A DNA stretch of 64,000 nucleotides from Amedibacterium intestinale (GCF_010537335.1 NZ_AP019711.1:2418001-2482000), one strand, 5' to 3'. Shown: positions 28,269 to 38,752, counted from the first letter of the stretch. Made by a program: numbers and translations. The notes: generated by a model from the letters alone, not told the origin.

Positions 28269-29468
28269 ATGAAAAGGTTACTATTTATAGAATATTATAA
28301 ACTGTTTAGAAATAAGAAAAACTGGTTAATGATATTGGCATGTATCGTATTATTTCTGTTTATCGGTATTCAAAACATGTCTTTAGACAGGCAATATATG
28401 GAACACAGACTTGATTATTTGGAAGATGAAGCAGATAGTGCAATGTTGATGAGAGATGATCTGGAAAAGAAAATGACGGGTTTAGATAAATCTTCAAAAG
28501 AATGGGAACAGTTAAAAGAAGAATATGATTATTGGGCATGGGAAACAGAGGCATCTCGTTTACTGTCTGGATATTATCATAATGTAAATACAGTATATGG
28601 AGAAGATCAAAAGATTGCAGAGCTCAGCATTCAAAGAAATCAAAAACTTATAGATGCGATTCATAAGGAATATACGGGCATGCTTTATCAGTTTTCAACT
28701 CCGCAAAGAGAAGTTGAAGAATCTCAAAAAGAAATTTATATCATGCAGAAACTTTTGGATAATAATAAAGAAGAGTTAAAAGAAAATCCATCTTTATCAT
28801 TTTTGTATTCTAGTCCTTATGAAATGAATGGTTTCAATTATCTTGCAAGAGCATTTGATGGAATACTTTATATTTTTGTCATCATGCTGCTGTATCTTTT
28901 TATATCTGATTGTTATACAAAAGAAATGGAGCAGGGTAGCTATAAATTTTATATGACGACACCTTATAAACGAACGACTATCATACTTGCAAAAATTATT
29001 ACAGTGGTTAGTTTTTCATTGTTTCTTCTTGGTTTATCACTTGGCATAGGTTTTCTAGTTTTTAGTTTTTTAAATGGTATCGGAGATATTCAGTATCCTT
29101 ATATCATAGGAAAAAATTTAACGACTCCATGTGGCAAATACCTAATTAAATTAGGAGCTATGGTCACCATAAGTATTATTACCCTAATCGTATCCTTTTT
29201 CTATTTTTCGCTTTATACGAAAAAACAGACAACGCTCATCGCAATAGGTTCTTGTATCTTGTTGTGTGTTTACTTTATTTATGCTTTGTTTGGACTATCA
29301 AATGTGCATATAGTGGAGCTACCGTTTATATCTCAAATTTATGTAAGTAAGCTGCTTCAACAGAAAAATAATCTTATTGGCATTGGTGCAGTAAATATTG
29401 TATTGATTGCATGTTTTATAAAACTCTCCGTGATTAGATTTTCTAAATTGGATTTGAAAGATGGGTGA
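28269..29468 (+). CDS. ABC-2 type exporter permease subunit 1
   Basis: Begins MKRLLFIEYYKLFRNKKNWLM with a membrane helix. A large extracytoplasmic, coiled-coil-rich loop follows (residues about 40-190), then five further helices with YTKEMEQGSYKFYMTTPYKR before the core. This layout is that of ABC-2 permeases for peptide antibiotic export or resistance. The ATG at 28269 is used because it follows the ATPase stop codon immediately. An earlier in-frame ATG would lie inside the ATPase gene. Confidence 0.82.
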   Translation: MKRLLFIEYYKLFRNKKNWLMILACIVLFLFIGIQNMSLDRQYMEHRLDYLEDEADSAMLMRDDLEKKMTGLDKSSKEWEQLKEEYDYWAWETEASRLLSGYYHNVNTVYGEDQKIAELSIQRNQKLIDAIHKEYTGMLYQFSTPQREVEESQKEIYIMQKLLDNNKEELKENPSLSFLYSSPYEMNGFNYLARAFDGILYIFVIMLLYLFISDCYTKEMEQGSYKFYMTTPYKRTTIILAKIITVVSFSLFLLGLSLGIGFLVFSFLNGIGDIQYPYIIGKNLTTPCGKYLIKLGAMVTISIITLIVSFFYFSLYTKKQTTLIAIGSCILLCVYFIYALFGLSNVHIVELPFISQIYVSKLLQQKNNLIGIGAVNIVLIACFIKLSVIRFSKLDLKDG

Positions 29469-29474
29469 TGAAAC

Positions 29475-30896
29475 TTGTGGAAGTATATTTGGTATGAAAT
29501 TAAGTTTTTATTAAAAGCAAGTAAAACAAAGATTTTAATTTTGCTTGTTTTTGTAATGACGATTGCTTATTCTGTTAACAATTATCAAAAATCTCTAGAA
29601 GAGGAAATATATGGAATGAATTTGTTAAAAGAACAGTATTATATGCTTGAGATTTATGACAGCTTTCTAGATATAGATGCGAAAAGAGGCATATATTATG
29701 GTGATGAAGATGAACGTAGAGCTGCCATAAAAGAATGGAAAAGTGTTATAAAAAAAGCCCAGGCTGCTGCCAGAGAAAAAGACTGGAAAACATATAATGA
29801 ATTAAGTTTGTTAAATGGCGTGTATTTGTATCGTCATACACAGCTTACAGATTATAAGTACAAAGATGAATATGCATATTATTCACAGTATAACGATGAA
29901 GTAGACAAAATTATCGAAAAAAGAAATCTAACACACATAAAAGTTCCGGATTTGGCACATGATAGTACAGATGTAAGCAATACAACAAATGCGGATTTAA
30001 GTATAGCTTCCTTTATTGATACGCAGTACTGTATAAGATTATTTGATACATTGCTGGATAAAGGATTGGCACCAATCAATCATTATCAGGTAGATAGTGT
30101 TAGTATATTCTTTCATACATTCAATGAAATCGTACCTCTTTTAGGTGTTATTCTTATATGTTTATTGGGATTTGACAGTATATCCAAAGATAAGGAAATG
30201 GGGACAATAAAAACGATTATCAGCAGTCCACATATGCGAAAGCGATATATGTTTGTGAAAACCATATCCACAAGTTGCGTATCTTTTATCATGCTGTTAT
30301 TGCCAAGCGTTTTGATTTCTGTATGTTTGGGGGCTTTTGACAAGTTTAAAATGATTTTTTATCCAACCTTGACATTTAAAGAAGGACTTCATTCTTTTCA
30401 GATGGCATTTAACAATATTGGAGATATGGAAAAAATGGTAGATATGGGAAGAATGTATTCCAGTGAACATTATTCAGGACTTGTTCGTCATTCATTATAT
30501 GGTGGAGACAATATGAACTGGACAGCACTGCGATCTCCAGATATGTCTTTAGACTATATGAGTTTAGGTCTGTTTTTGTTGTTTGCATTAGTACTGCTTG
30601 TTCTGTTTATTCTGTTTTTGAATTCAATGACTATGTTCATTAATATAGTGATTAAGTCAAAAACGATTGGTTTGTGTATCAGTTTGGCATTATGTCTTCT
30701 GCTTTATGCAACAACCCCAATTACGAATACGGCAGTTGGGTATCTATTCGATCCGTTTAGTTATAAAAATGCAGTAGAGGTCGTTGCTGGAACTACTTCC
30801 TATTCGTTTTTTTCAGGAATAGTCGTTTTATCTGTTTATATCCTAATCTTACAAATAATGGGAAGAATTGTAATGAAGAAAAAGGATATGAACTAA
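29475..30896 (+). CDS. ABC-2 type exporter permease subunit 2
   Basis: Second permease with the same topology: one N-terminal helix (KTKILILLVFVMTIAYSV), a long extracytoplasmic loop, then the LLGVILICLLGFDSISKDKEMGT segment and further helices. It pairs with the gene before it to form a heteromeric exporter. The TTG start at 29475 is 5 bp after a GGGTGAT site. No regulator gene (BceRS-type) adjoins the operon, and no clear terminator follows in the 256-bp gap. Confidence 0.8.
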   Translation: MWKYIWYEIKFLLKASKTKILILLVFVMTIAYSVNNYQKSLEEEIYGMNLLKEQYYMLEIYDSFLDIDAKRGIYYGDEDERRAAIKEWKSVIKKAQAAAREKDWKTYNELSLLNGVYLYRHTQLTDYKYKDEYAYYSQYNDEVDKIIEKRNLTHIKVPDLAHDSTDVSNTTNADLSIASFIDTQYCIRLFDTLLDKGLAPINHYQVDSVSIFFHTFNEIVPLLGVILICLLGFDSISKDKEMGTIKTIISSPHMRKRYMFVKTISTSCVSFIMLLLPSVLISVCLGAFDKFKMIFYPTLTFKEGLHSFQMAFNNIGDMEKMVDMGRMYSSEHYSGLVRHSLYGGDNMNWTALRSPDMSLDYMSLGLFLLFALVLLVLFILFLNSMTMFINIVIKSKTIGLCISLALCLLLYATTPITNTAVGYLFDPFSYKNAVEVVAGTTSYSFFSGIVVLSVYILILQIMGRIVMKKKDMN

Positions 30897-31057
30897 TATA
30901 TCACCATATATATTTTAGGTAAGACATATGTTTTTAAATTTCTGTGTGGAAATTATATACATTAATATATTTACTTTTGATTATTTAATGTAATAGATTT
31001 GATTAAATAAAAAAACAAACTCTACTATAATTCATTGAAAAGTTTTCATTTTGCTTA

Positions 31058-31086
31058 TTGACTTCAAACTTTATTATCCTTATAAT
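31058..31086 (+). promoter_or_regulatory. guaB promoter
   Basis: -35 TTGACT (31058-31063), 17-bp spacer, -10 TATAAT (31081-31086), 66 bp before the guaB start. The leader shows no riboswitch-like structure that I can recognise. Confidence 0.8.
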
Positions 31087-31152
31087 GTATTAAAATCTAA
31101 ACGATTTTAAATTAGGAAAGTAGAGAACAAAAAGAAAAAAGGAGATGGATTT

Positions 31153-32664
31153 ATGGCTTACTATTTTGAAGAACCTTCCCGTACTTTCAGTGAATATTTA
31201 CTGGTACCAGGATATTCCAGTGCAGAGTGTACACCTGCCAATGTTTCATTAAAAACACCGCTTGTTAAATTTAAAAAAGGAGAAGAACCAGCTCTTTCTT
31301 TAAATATTCCGATGGTTTCTGCAATCATGCAGTCTGTATCAGGAGAAAAAATGGCTTGTGCTCTTGCCAGAGAAGGTGGAATCTCTTTTATTTATGGATC
31401 ACAAACAGTAGAAGATGAAGCAGCAATGGTACGTCGTGTTAAAATGACAAAAGCTGGTTTTGTTTTCAGTGATTCCAATATTCGTCCAGATGCTACATTA
31501 GCTGATGTTTTAGCATTGAAGGAAAGAACAGGACATGCAACCATGGCAGTTACAGAAGATGGAACTGCTGAAGGAAAACTTTTAGGTATTATTACAAGCC
31601 GTGATTATCGTGAATCACGCATGGATTTACAAACAAAAGTCGCTGAATTCATGACTCCGTTTGAAAAATTAATTTATGGTAAAGAAGGATGCAGCTTATC
31701 AGAAGCAAATGATATGATTTGGGAACATAAGTTAAATCAGTTGCCTATCATTGATGATGAACAGCATTTGGTGGCATTTGTATTCCGCAAAGATTATGAT
31801 TCTCATAAAGAACATCCAAATGAATTGCTGGATAATGACAAACGTTATATCGTAGGTGCTGGTATCAATACACGTGATTATGAACAGCGTGTTCCTGCAT
31901 TGGTGGAAGCTGGTGCGGATGTATTATGCATTGATTCCAGTGAAGGATTTAGTGAATGGCAGGCATTGACTTTAAAATGGATTCGTGAAAAATATGGAGA
32001 CAGTGTTAAAGTTGGTGCAGGAAATGTTGTAGATGCGGAAGGATTCCGTTTCTTGGCAGAAGCTGGTGCTGATTTCATTAAAATTGGAATTGGTGGAGGA
32101 AGTATTTGTATCACACGTGAACAAAAAGGAATTGGACGTGGACAGGCGACTGCGACAATTGAAGTAGCAAAAGCACGTGATGAATACTTTAAAGAAACAG
32201 GTATTTATATTCCTATCTGCAGTGATGGCGGTATCGTACATGACTATCATATTACCCTTGCCTTGGCAATGGGGGCTGACTTTGTAATGCTTGGGCGTTA
32301 TTTCTCTCGTTTTGAAGAATCTCCAACAAAAAAAGTTACTATCAATGGTACATATATGAAAGAGTATTGGGGAGAAGGAAGTGCACGTGCAAGAAACTGG
32401 CAGCGTTATGATATGGGAGGAAGTAATAAACTTTCCTTTGTAGAAGGTGTTGATTCTTATGTTCCTTATGCTGGTGCGTTAAAAGATAATGTGGATTTAA
32501 CACTGAGCAAAGTAAAACATACAATGTGTAACTGTGGCGCTTTGACAATTCCAGAACTTCAGCAGAAAGCAAAAATTACTTTAGTTTCTGCGACAAGTAT
32601 TGTAGAAGGTGGAGCACACGATGTTGTGGTAAAAGATAATACAATTGATGCGAAAGTAAAATAA
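31153..32664 (+). CDS. guaB: IMP dehydrogenase
   Basis: Oxidises IMP to XMP with NAD+, the committed step to GMP. The catalytic Cys319 is in [10 protein letters not shown], preceded by [35 protein letters not shown] and the flap-type [13 protein letters not shown] segment follow. Two CBS domains (about residues 95-225) interrupt the barrel. The 503-residue length fits. The substituted active-site wording (GIGRGQATA, where GVGVPQ-type sequence is commoner) belongs to the IMPDH branch found in some Firmicutes and protists. A minor alternative is a related GMP-reductase-like activity. Confidence 0.9.
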   Translation: MAYYFEEPSRTFSEYLLVPGYSSAECTPANVSLKTPLVKFKKGEEPALSLNIPMVSAIMQSVSGEKMACALAREGGISFIYGSQTVEDEAAMVRRVKMTKAGFVFSDSNIRPDATLADVLALKERTGHATMAVTEDGTAEGKLLGIITSRDYRESRMDLQTKVAEFMTPFEKLIYGKEGCSLSEANDMIWEHKLNQLPIIDDEQHLVAFVFRKDYDSHKEHPNELLDNDKRYIVGAGINTRDYEQRVPALVEAGADVLCIDSSEGFSEWQALTLKWIREKYGDSVKVGAGNVVDAEGFRFLAEAGADFIKIGIGGGSICITREQKGIGRGQATATIEVAKARDEYFKETGIYIPICSDGGIVHDYHITLALAMGADFVMLGRYFSRFEESPTKKVTINGTYMKEYWGEGSARARNWQRYDMGGSNKLSFVEGVDSYVPYAGALKDNVDLTLSKVKHTMCNCGALTIPELQQKAKITLVSATSIVEGGAHDVVVKDNTIDAKVK

Positions 32665-32682
32665 GAAAATTATAAAATATAT

Positions 32683-32720
32683 AACCATTATTTCATATAA
32701 AGTGAAGTAATGGTTTTTTT
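32683..32720 (+). terminator. Rho-independent terminator after guaB
   Basis: AACCATTA pairs with TAATGGTT across a 17-base loop, followed by T8. Confidence 0.8.
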
Positions 32721-32811
32721 TATATTTAATTTTGGAATATATACTGCAAGATTTTTATAACAAGTGCAATATTTTTACAGTTTTCTTTATATATAATAAG
32801 AGTACGTTGTG

Positions 32812-32836
32812 TCACATTTATGAAAGTTAAATGTGA
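32812..32836 (+). promoter_or_regulatory. Inverted repeat (operator-like) before the GH84 gene
   Basis: Perfect 9-bp arms TCACATTTA and TAAATGTGA with a 7-base centre, between a TATAAT-like box (about 32797) and the ribosome site. It is a candidate binding site for a dedicated regulator, for example the AraC-type protein at 41478-42998, or an mRNA hairpin. Confidence 0.55.
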
Positions 32837-32862
32837 TAATCATAGAAAGGATGAAAGAGAAT

Positions 32863-35800
32863 ATGATAAAAAAGACAATGAAAATGTTTTTAGCTTGTAT
32901 GTTAGTATGTACAGGTATTCTTGGAAATGTACAAATTACACAAGCGGCAGAAGAATTGACTAAGTATGAAATCTATCCAAAACCACAAGATGTTTCATAT
33001 GAAAATCAAGAAATTACATTATCTAATACGTTAAATGTCGTTTATGATAGTGCAATTGATGCAGAAACTAAAGCGAGAATGCAAGAAGTTGCAAATGTTT
33101 TAGATTTGAAGTTACAAGAAAATAACAAAGCTCAAGAAGGCTTGACAAATATATTTGTAGGGGTAAAAGGAACAAAAGATATAGCAAGCAGTTATATTGA
33201 AGCTAACTATCCGCAAAATGAAGACTTGTATCAAAAAATTGATGCATATTATTTAAATGTAAATAAAAACAATGAAATTGTTGTACTTGGGAAAGATAGT
33301 GATGCAGCATTTTATGGAATAACTACGTTATATCATGTATTTCAACAAGTAAAAAATAATCAGGTACGAACTTTTACAGTAAAAGATTATGCTAATGTTG
33401 CAAGTCGTGGATTCATTGAGGGTTATTATGGTAATCCATGGTCTACACAAGATCGTATAAATTTGATGACTTGGAGTGGTTATTATAAATTGAATTCTTA
33501 TTTTTATGCTCCAAAAGATGATCCAAAACACAATGCAAAATGGAGAGAACTATATTCTCAAGAAGAAATTGATACAAAAATTAAACCATTGGCAGAAGCA
33601 GGAAATAAATCAAAAACACGTTTTGTATATGCATTGCATCCATATATGAATAATCCAATTCGTTATGATTCTGATGAACATTATAGTGAAGATTTAAAAA
33701 TTATGCAGAATAAATTTGAACAAGTAATTAAAGCTGGAGTACGTCAAATTGCTATTCTTGCAGATGATGCAAAAAATGTTGGTGGAGAAAACTATATTAA
33801 AACATTGGAAGACATGACTGCGTGGCTAAAAAAAATGCAAGAGACTTATCCAGATTTAAAATTAACACTTCCATTTTGTACACAGGAATATATGTATAAT
33901 GGAGAAGAGTATTATAAACGTTTTCCAGAAAATGTACAGATTGTAATGACTGGTGGAAAAATATGGGGAGAGGTATCACAAAGTTTTACGGATACTTTTA
34001 CAAGTAAAGCAGGACGTGGACCATACATGTGGATTAACTGGCCTTGTACAGATAATTCTAAGAAACATTTGATTATGGGTGGTTATTCTAACTTCTTACA
34101 TCCAAAAGTAAATCCAGAAAATATTCAAGGTATTGTATTGAATCCTATGCAGCAGTCAGAACCAAGTAAAGTAGCAATTTTTGGAAATGCTGCATATAGC
34201 TGGAATATGTGGGACAGTAAGGAAGAAGCTGATCAAATTTGGAACGATGCATTTAAATATGTTGATCATAATGGACCATATGAAACAGATGCATCTAACG
34301 CATTGCGTGAATTATCAAAACATATGATAAATCAGGCAATGGATGGTCGTGTTGTCGCATTAGATGAATCTATTGAACTTCGTGAGCGTTTAACTGAAGT
34401 AAAAGATTTATTAAGTGTGGATGCGAGTATTGATGTTGCAAAAATCGATGATTTAATTCGTGAATTTGAAGTATTGCAAAATGCTGCAAAAGTTTATCGT
34501 CAGCAAGCAGGAGATAAAAATATTAGAGATCAAATTGTTTATTGGTTAAACTGTTGGGATGATACAACAGAAGCTGCATTAGCATATTTGACTGCTATAA
34601 AAGAATTAAATACAGGTAATGACAGTTCTGTTATTTTAGAAAATTTCTCAAAAGGTCAGGCAGCATTTACAAAATCAAAAACATATGGTTTCAATTATGT
34701 TGATCATTTAGAATATGCTGAGGTAGGTGTACAGCACATTGTACCATTTATTAAAGAAATGGAATCTTACTTATCTATTAAAGTTAGCACAATGGTTGAT
34801 CCAACAAAGCAAATTATTACACCTATTACAAACCGTACGGATACACCATCTTCTCCTATGCAAAATATGTTAGATGACAGTGATACGACATATACACAAT
34901 GGAAAACACCAAACTCTGCAAAAGCAGGAGATTATATCGGAGTTACTTATACACAGCCTATTACTATGAATGAAGTGAAATTCTTGATGTCAGATAGTGC
35001 TACTAACAATAAAAATACATTTGCAAAAGCAAAACTTCAGTATACAGAAGATGGTAAAGAATGGAAAGATATTGAAGGGACTGAAAAAGGCAATAAGGCA
35101 TTAGAATTCTCTGTAAGTGATTTGGATTTGCAGATGAAAGGTATTCGTATTATCTGTACACAGGATACACCGGATATCTGGTTATCTATTCGTGGTATTT
35201 ATATCAATGGGAAAGCTATTCAGCAAGTAGAAGGATATAACCTAAAATTAATCCGAACAAATGAATATAAAATTTATAATGGAAATGGTGAAGATCGATT
35301 GCTAGATGATAAAGATGATACTTTTGTGTGGTATCAGACAAGAACTGGTGATATGTCTTTGGCAGATGATTATGTAGGATTTGATTTACGTAAAGTGTAT
35401 CCAATCGATAATGTACGTTTCATTATGGGATACGAGGGGGATTTCTGGAGTAATTATGCTTTAGAATATTCTGTAGATGGAAAGACTTATACAGAATTTA
35501 AATCATACGAACAATCAGAAAATAAAAAAATTGTTGAAGAGAACTTTGATGGAATAGAAGCTCGCTATGTAAGACTTAGAAATAAAGAAGATAAACACAC
35601 TTGGTTGAAAATGGCAGATTTTAAAGTAAGTATTATCGAAGAAGGTGATAAAGTATTTACAAATAGTGACGAATTGCAAAACTTAACAATGGAGTTGAAC
35701 GATGATCGTGCTGCTATTGAAAACTGTGAAAATATTACATTGCAGACAGGCGAATTTATCGGAGTAATGTTACCTAGAATTCGTGATATTCAAAAAATAA

Positions 35801-38037
35801 CTGCTAATTTGGTAAATGCAGATGATATTGCTCTTGAAATTTCTGATAATAATGTTGAATGGAATGCTTATTCAGCAAATAAGAAAAACAACGATAAGGT
35901 AACAGCACGTTACATTCGTTTGATAAATCACAGTAATCATGCAGTTACATTTAGTATTAATAAATTAGAAGTTCTATCTAATGAGATTTATGCTCCATAC
36001 TTAAAAGAATCAACATTTGGTATTCAGCCAGGATGGGGAGAATCAGAAGATAGTCGTAATAATGGTGCAGCATTTGACGGTAACGTTGATACAACAACAG
36101 AATTTGGAACATTGCCAAACAAAGGTGAATATGCAATCTATGATTTGGGACAGAAAAGAAATATTTCAAAATTAGAAATATTATGTCAAGACAGTGCAGT
36201 AAATTATTTACGAGATGGAGAAATTTCAATTTCCAATGATTTGGAGAATTGGACAAAAGTGATTACAATCGGAGATGGAGTTGAAAATAAAAATGATGCT
36301 GCTGTAAAATGTATAGACTCTGATGCAGGATATAAAGCAAATTCAACCTATCCAAACAAAGTTTCAATAGCAGGAACATTAAAACAGCCTCAAACAGCAC
36401 GTTATTTAAAAATAGAAGCAACTGCATCTAATGAAAATCGTGCAATTGTGTTTAATGAAATTTTTATCAATGATGGTGAATATGTTCCAACAGAAAACAA
36501 TCCAAGCTTTACTTCTAATACTATAGAAGCACAGGGGTTTGGACCGAACAATATGTTTGATGGAAACTTAACAACTTCTTACAAACCAGCAGATGGAAAA
36601 GCAGGATATATAAGCTACAAGCTTTCTGAAAATCTTGGAGTAAAAAAACTTAATATCGTGCAAAGTGGAACACCAAGTCATGCGAAAGTAATGGGATTGG
36701 TTGGTAATGCAGAAGAAAAAGAATGGGTACAGCTAGGCATGTTAGATACTGCATTTACTGAAATTTACTTGCCATTCTGGGATAACTTATTTGAAGTGAA
36801 ATTTGAATGGGAAGAAAATCATGCTCCACAAATTTCAGAAATCATTTTATTGACAGACAAGAAATATGGAACAGATCATACTGCACTTGATGAATTTATT
36901 AAATCTTTAGACGTAAAAGAAGAAGATTATACAATTGCATCTTATAGAGTATTTAAAGAAGCATTGGATAATGCTCAGGCTATTAATGCAGATAACAATA
37001 GTACACAAACAGAATTAGATACAGCATTAGAAGAATTGGAAACAGCATTTTATAAGTTAGTAAAAGCAGGCAATCTTACTTTAATTAAAGAAGAGTTGGA
37101 TAGTATTGCAAATCTACATAAAGAAGACTATACAGAAGATTCTTATGCTGCTTTAATAGAGGTTGTGAAAGAAGCTGAACAATTATTAAAGAAAGCGGAT
37201 GTTACAGAAGCAGAAGTTACTGAAATGGTAGAAAAACTGCAGGCTTCAAAAGCTTCTTTAGTAAAAAAAGTACAGGTATCAAAAGATTTATTAAATCAAT
37301 ATATTGAAGATAATAAATTGGATGAATTAGATTTAAGCTTATACATGAGTGATACAGCTGAAATTTTTAATAAAGCATTGAAAGCTGCACATGGTATTTT
37401 AAATGTTGAAAATGCAACATTGGAGCAAGTAGAAAATGCATATACACAATTACAGAATGCAAGAGCAGGCTTAGTTCTAAAAGCAACAAAAGAACAAGTA
37501 CAGTCATTAATGGATTGGATAGCATCTTATAAGGAGACTGCATATACACAGACAAGCTGGAAAAAGTTTGCAAATGTATGTGCTGAAGTAATGAAAGAAT
37601 TAGAAGGTGAAGTAAGCCAGACACGTCTTGCAGAATTAAGAAGTGATGTTGAAACTGCAGCGAAAAGTTTAGTTAAGGCAGCAGATAAAACAATTGTTGA
37701 AGGTTTATTGGATTATGTATATGGTTTAGATAAAAACAAATGTACATTGGAATCATACAATAAATTGATTGAAACTGCCGATAAAATTGCGGAACAATTG
37801 AAGAATGGTGATTTAACACAAGAAGAAGTAGATATGTTAAAAGCACATTTGGAAAAAGCAATTGCCGAGTTGGAAGCAGCAAAACCAGATGAAGATAAGA
37901 ATAATGCTGAAGACGAAACAGGTAATAAAGATTCTGTGAGTACGGGTGTACAAAATACTGTAATGCCATTCGCATTCTTATCTATGTTATCATTTGCAAG
38001 TTTTGTAGTATTAAGTAAAAAACGTAAAGAAAACTAA
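32863..38037 (+). CDS. Secreted, wall-anchored GH84 beta-N-acetylglucosaminidase (hyaluronidase/NagJ-like)
   Basis: Predicted to remove beta-linked N-acetylglucosamine from host glycans (mucins, O-GlcNAc, possibly hyaluronan) outside the cell. From the ATG at 32863 the protein has 1724 residues. Order: signal peptide (1-33), GH20b-like domain (40-165), GH84 barrel (170-470) with SRGFIEGYYGNPWS and the catalytic Asp301-Asp302 pair in ILADDAKN, a helical linker, four discoidin/CBM32-like domains (about 655-790, 800-925, 1045-1200, 1215-1335), about five FIVAR-type helical repeats (1340-1695), then a C-terminal hydrophobic helix and KKRKEN. The sorting motif reads VSTGVQ, not LPXTG. An upstream in-frame ATG (32851) has no spacing to its ribosome site. 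Confidence 0.92.
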   Translation: MIKKTMKMFLACMLVCTGILGNVQITQAAEELTKYEIYPKPQDVSYENQEITLSNTLNVVYDSAIDAETKARMQEVANVLDLKLQENNKAQEGLTNIFVGVKGTKDIASSYIEANYPQNEDLYQKIDAYYLNVNKNNEIVVLGKDSDAAFYGITTLYHVFQQVKNNQVRTFTVKDYANVASRGFIEGYYGNPWSTQDRINLMTWSGYYKLNSYFYAPKDDPKHNAKWRELYSQEEIDTKIKPLAEAGNKSKTRFVYALHPYMNNPIRYDSDEHYSEDLKIMQNKFEQVIKAGVRQIAILADDAKNVGGENYIKTLEDMTAWLKKMQETYPDLKLTLPFCTQEYMYNGEEYYKRFPENVQIVMTGGKIWGEVSQSFTDTFTSKAGRGPYMWINWPCTDNSKKHLIMGGYSNFLHPKVNPENIQGIVLNPMQQSEPSKVAIFGNAAYSWNMWDSKEEADQIWNDAFKYVDHNGPYETDASNALRELSKHMINQAMDGRVVALDESIELRERLTEVKDLLSVDASIDVAKIDDLIREFEVLQNAAKVYRQQAGDKNIRDQIVYWLNCWDDTTEAALAYLTAIKELNTGNDSSVILENFSKGQAAFTKSKTYGFNYVDHLEYAEVGVQHIVPFIKEMESYLSIKVSTMVDPTKQIITPITNRTDTPSSPMQNMLDDSDTTYTQWKTPNSAKAGDYIGVTYTQPITMNEVKFLMSDSATNNKNTFAKAKLQYTEDGKEWKDIEGTEKGNKALEFSVSDLDLQMKGIRIICTQDTPDIWLSIRGIYINGKAIQQVEGYNLKLIRTNEYKIYNGNGEDRLLDDKDDTFVWYQTRTGDMSLADDYVGFDLRKVYPIDNVRFIMGYEGDFWSNYALEYSVDGKTYTEFKSYEQSENKKIVEENFDGIEARYVRLRNKEDKHTWLKMADFKVSIIEEGDKVFTNSDELQNLTMELNDDRAAIENCENITLQTGEFIGVMLPRIRDIQKITANLVNADDIALEISDNNVEWNAYSANKKNNDKVTARYIRLINHSNHAVTFSINKLEVLSNEIYAPYLKESTFGIQPGWGESEDSRNNGAAFDGNVDTTTEFGTLPNKGEYAIYDLGQKRNISKLEILCQDSAVNYLRDGEISISNDLENWTKVITIGDGVENKNDAAVKCIDSDAGYKANSTYPNKVSIAGTLKQPQTARYLKIEATASNENRAIVFNEIFINDGEYVPTENNPSFTSNTIEAQGFGPNNMFDGNLTTSYKPADGKAGYISYKLSENLGVKKLNIVQSGTPSHAKVMGLVGNAEEKEWVQLGMLDTAFTEIYLPFWDNLFEVKFEWEENHAPQISEIILLTDKKYGTDHTALDEFIKSLDVKEEDYTIASYRVFKEALDNAQAINADNNSTQTELDTALEELETAFYKLVKAGNLTLIKEELDSIANLHKEDYTEDSYAALIEVVKEAEQLLKKADVTEAEVTEMVEKLQASKASLVKKVQVSKDLLNQYIEDNKLDELDLSLYMSDTAEIFNKALKAAHGILNVENATLEQVENAYTQLQNARAGLVLKATKEQVQSLMDWIASYKETAYTQTSWKKFANVCAEVMKELEGEVSQTRLAELRSDVETAAKSLVKAADKTIVEGLLDYVYGLDKNKCTLESYNKLIETADKIAEQLKNGDLTQEEVDMLKAHLEKAIAELEAAKPDEDKNNAEDETGNKDSVSTGVQNTVMPFAFLSMLSFASFVVLSKKRKEN

Positions 38038-38046
38038 CATATTAAA

Positions 38047-38092
38047 AAAGGAGAAATTCATTTATCATAAATGCTTTTCTTCTTTTTTTTAT
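38047..38092 (+). terminator. Weak terminator after the GH84 gene
   Basis: AGAAA...ATTTAT/ATAAAT...TTTCT imperfect stem followed by a T-rich run (CTTCTTTTTTTT). Confidence 0.5.
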
Positions 38093-38133
38093 GTAAAAAT
38101 GATTTGATAAAAAATTGTTAAAAATAATAAATA

Positions 38134-38159
38134 TTCTTAATTATAAACAACGGGTGCTA
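38134..38159 (+). repeat. Left terminal inverted repeat of the cassette
   Basis: Pairs with 38976-39001 in inverted orientation with three mismatches in the centre. Its inner part CGGGT (38151-38155) also forms a local hairpin with ACCCG (38162-38166). Confidence 0.65.
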
Positions 38160-38347
38160 ATACCCGCGAAAGATTAGAATAATGCGATAAGTAGGTAATA
38201 TTCAAAATATAAATTTGAATAAAAAATGACCTGTAGTTAAATTGTGAGCAATGTTTTTAACGTAAATATATGTTATTAAAATTTAAAAAATAGTATAATC
38301 AAAATATATAAATAATAGTTAAATCATAATTTATGGAGGGAATCATC

Positions 38348-38752
38348 ATGAAACAATTTAAAGGTAAAAATGCGATATGGTTTGTAATGTCATTTTTGAT
38401 TTATAATTTATTACCGCTTCTTTTAATTGGTAAAGAACTAAACATAAGCAACAAGTTTGTAATAATCACATTACTAATACTTTATTATTGTGGGAATTTA
38501 ATTGTTCTTCCATTTATGCTAAGAAATAGGGTTGAATTATTTGATGATTACTTCATGTTTTATTATGGATTCGGTAAACAAAAAATTTATATTAAGGATA
38601 TTAAAGAAATAAAGAAAAGTCATAATCCAATCGCTTCATCAGCAAATTCATTCGATAGAATTTATATAGCAACAAATCAGACTGAATTATATATATCTTT
38701 GCGAAAAAATGACGAATTTATTCAAATGATTAAAGATAAGATATCGCAGTGA
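38348..38752 (+). CDS. Small membrane protein with bacterial PH-like domain
   Basis: Two N-terminal membrane helices (NAIWFVMSFLIYNLLPLLLI and FVIITLLILYYCGNLIVLP) are followed by a small beta-rich domain (VELFDDYFMFYYGFGKQKIYIKDI...LYISLRKNDEFIQMIKDKI). This is the layout of bacterial PH-domain proteins such as the SunI-type immunity family. The ATG at 38348 has GGAGGG 7 bp upstream; an in-frame ATG at 38333 overlaps that site. The function is unknown. A role in immunity to a bacteriocin is only a guess from the fold. It is the main gene of the inverted-repeat cassette. Confidence 0.75.
   Translation: MKQFKGKNAIWFVMSFLIYNLLPLLLIGKELNISNKFVIITLLILYYCGNLIVLPFMLRNRVELFDDYFMFYYGFGKQKIYIKDIKEIKKSHNPIASSANSFDRIYIATNQTELYISLRKNDEFIQMIKDKISQ

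Noticed and set aside
38134-38240. Hairpins near 38151 as a known riboswitch
   Set aside because: No match to the conserved cores of purine, SAM, c-di-GMP, ZTP or fluoride riboswitches that I can recall; the sequence is better explained as cassette end.
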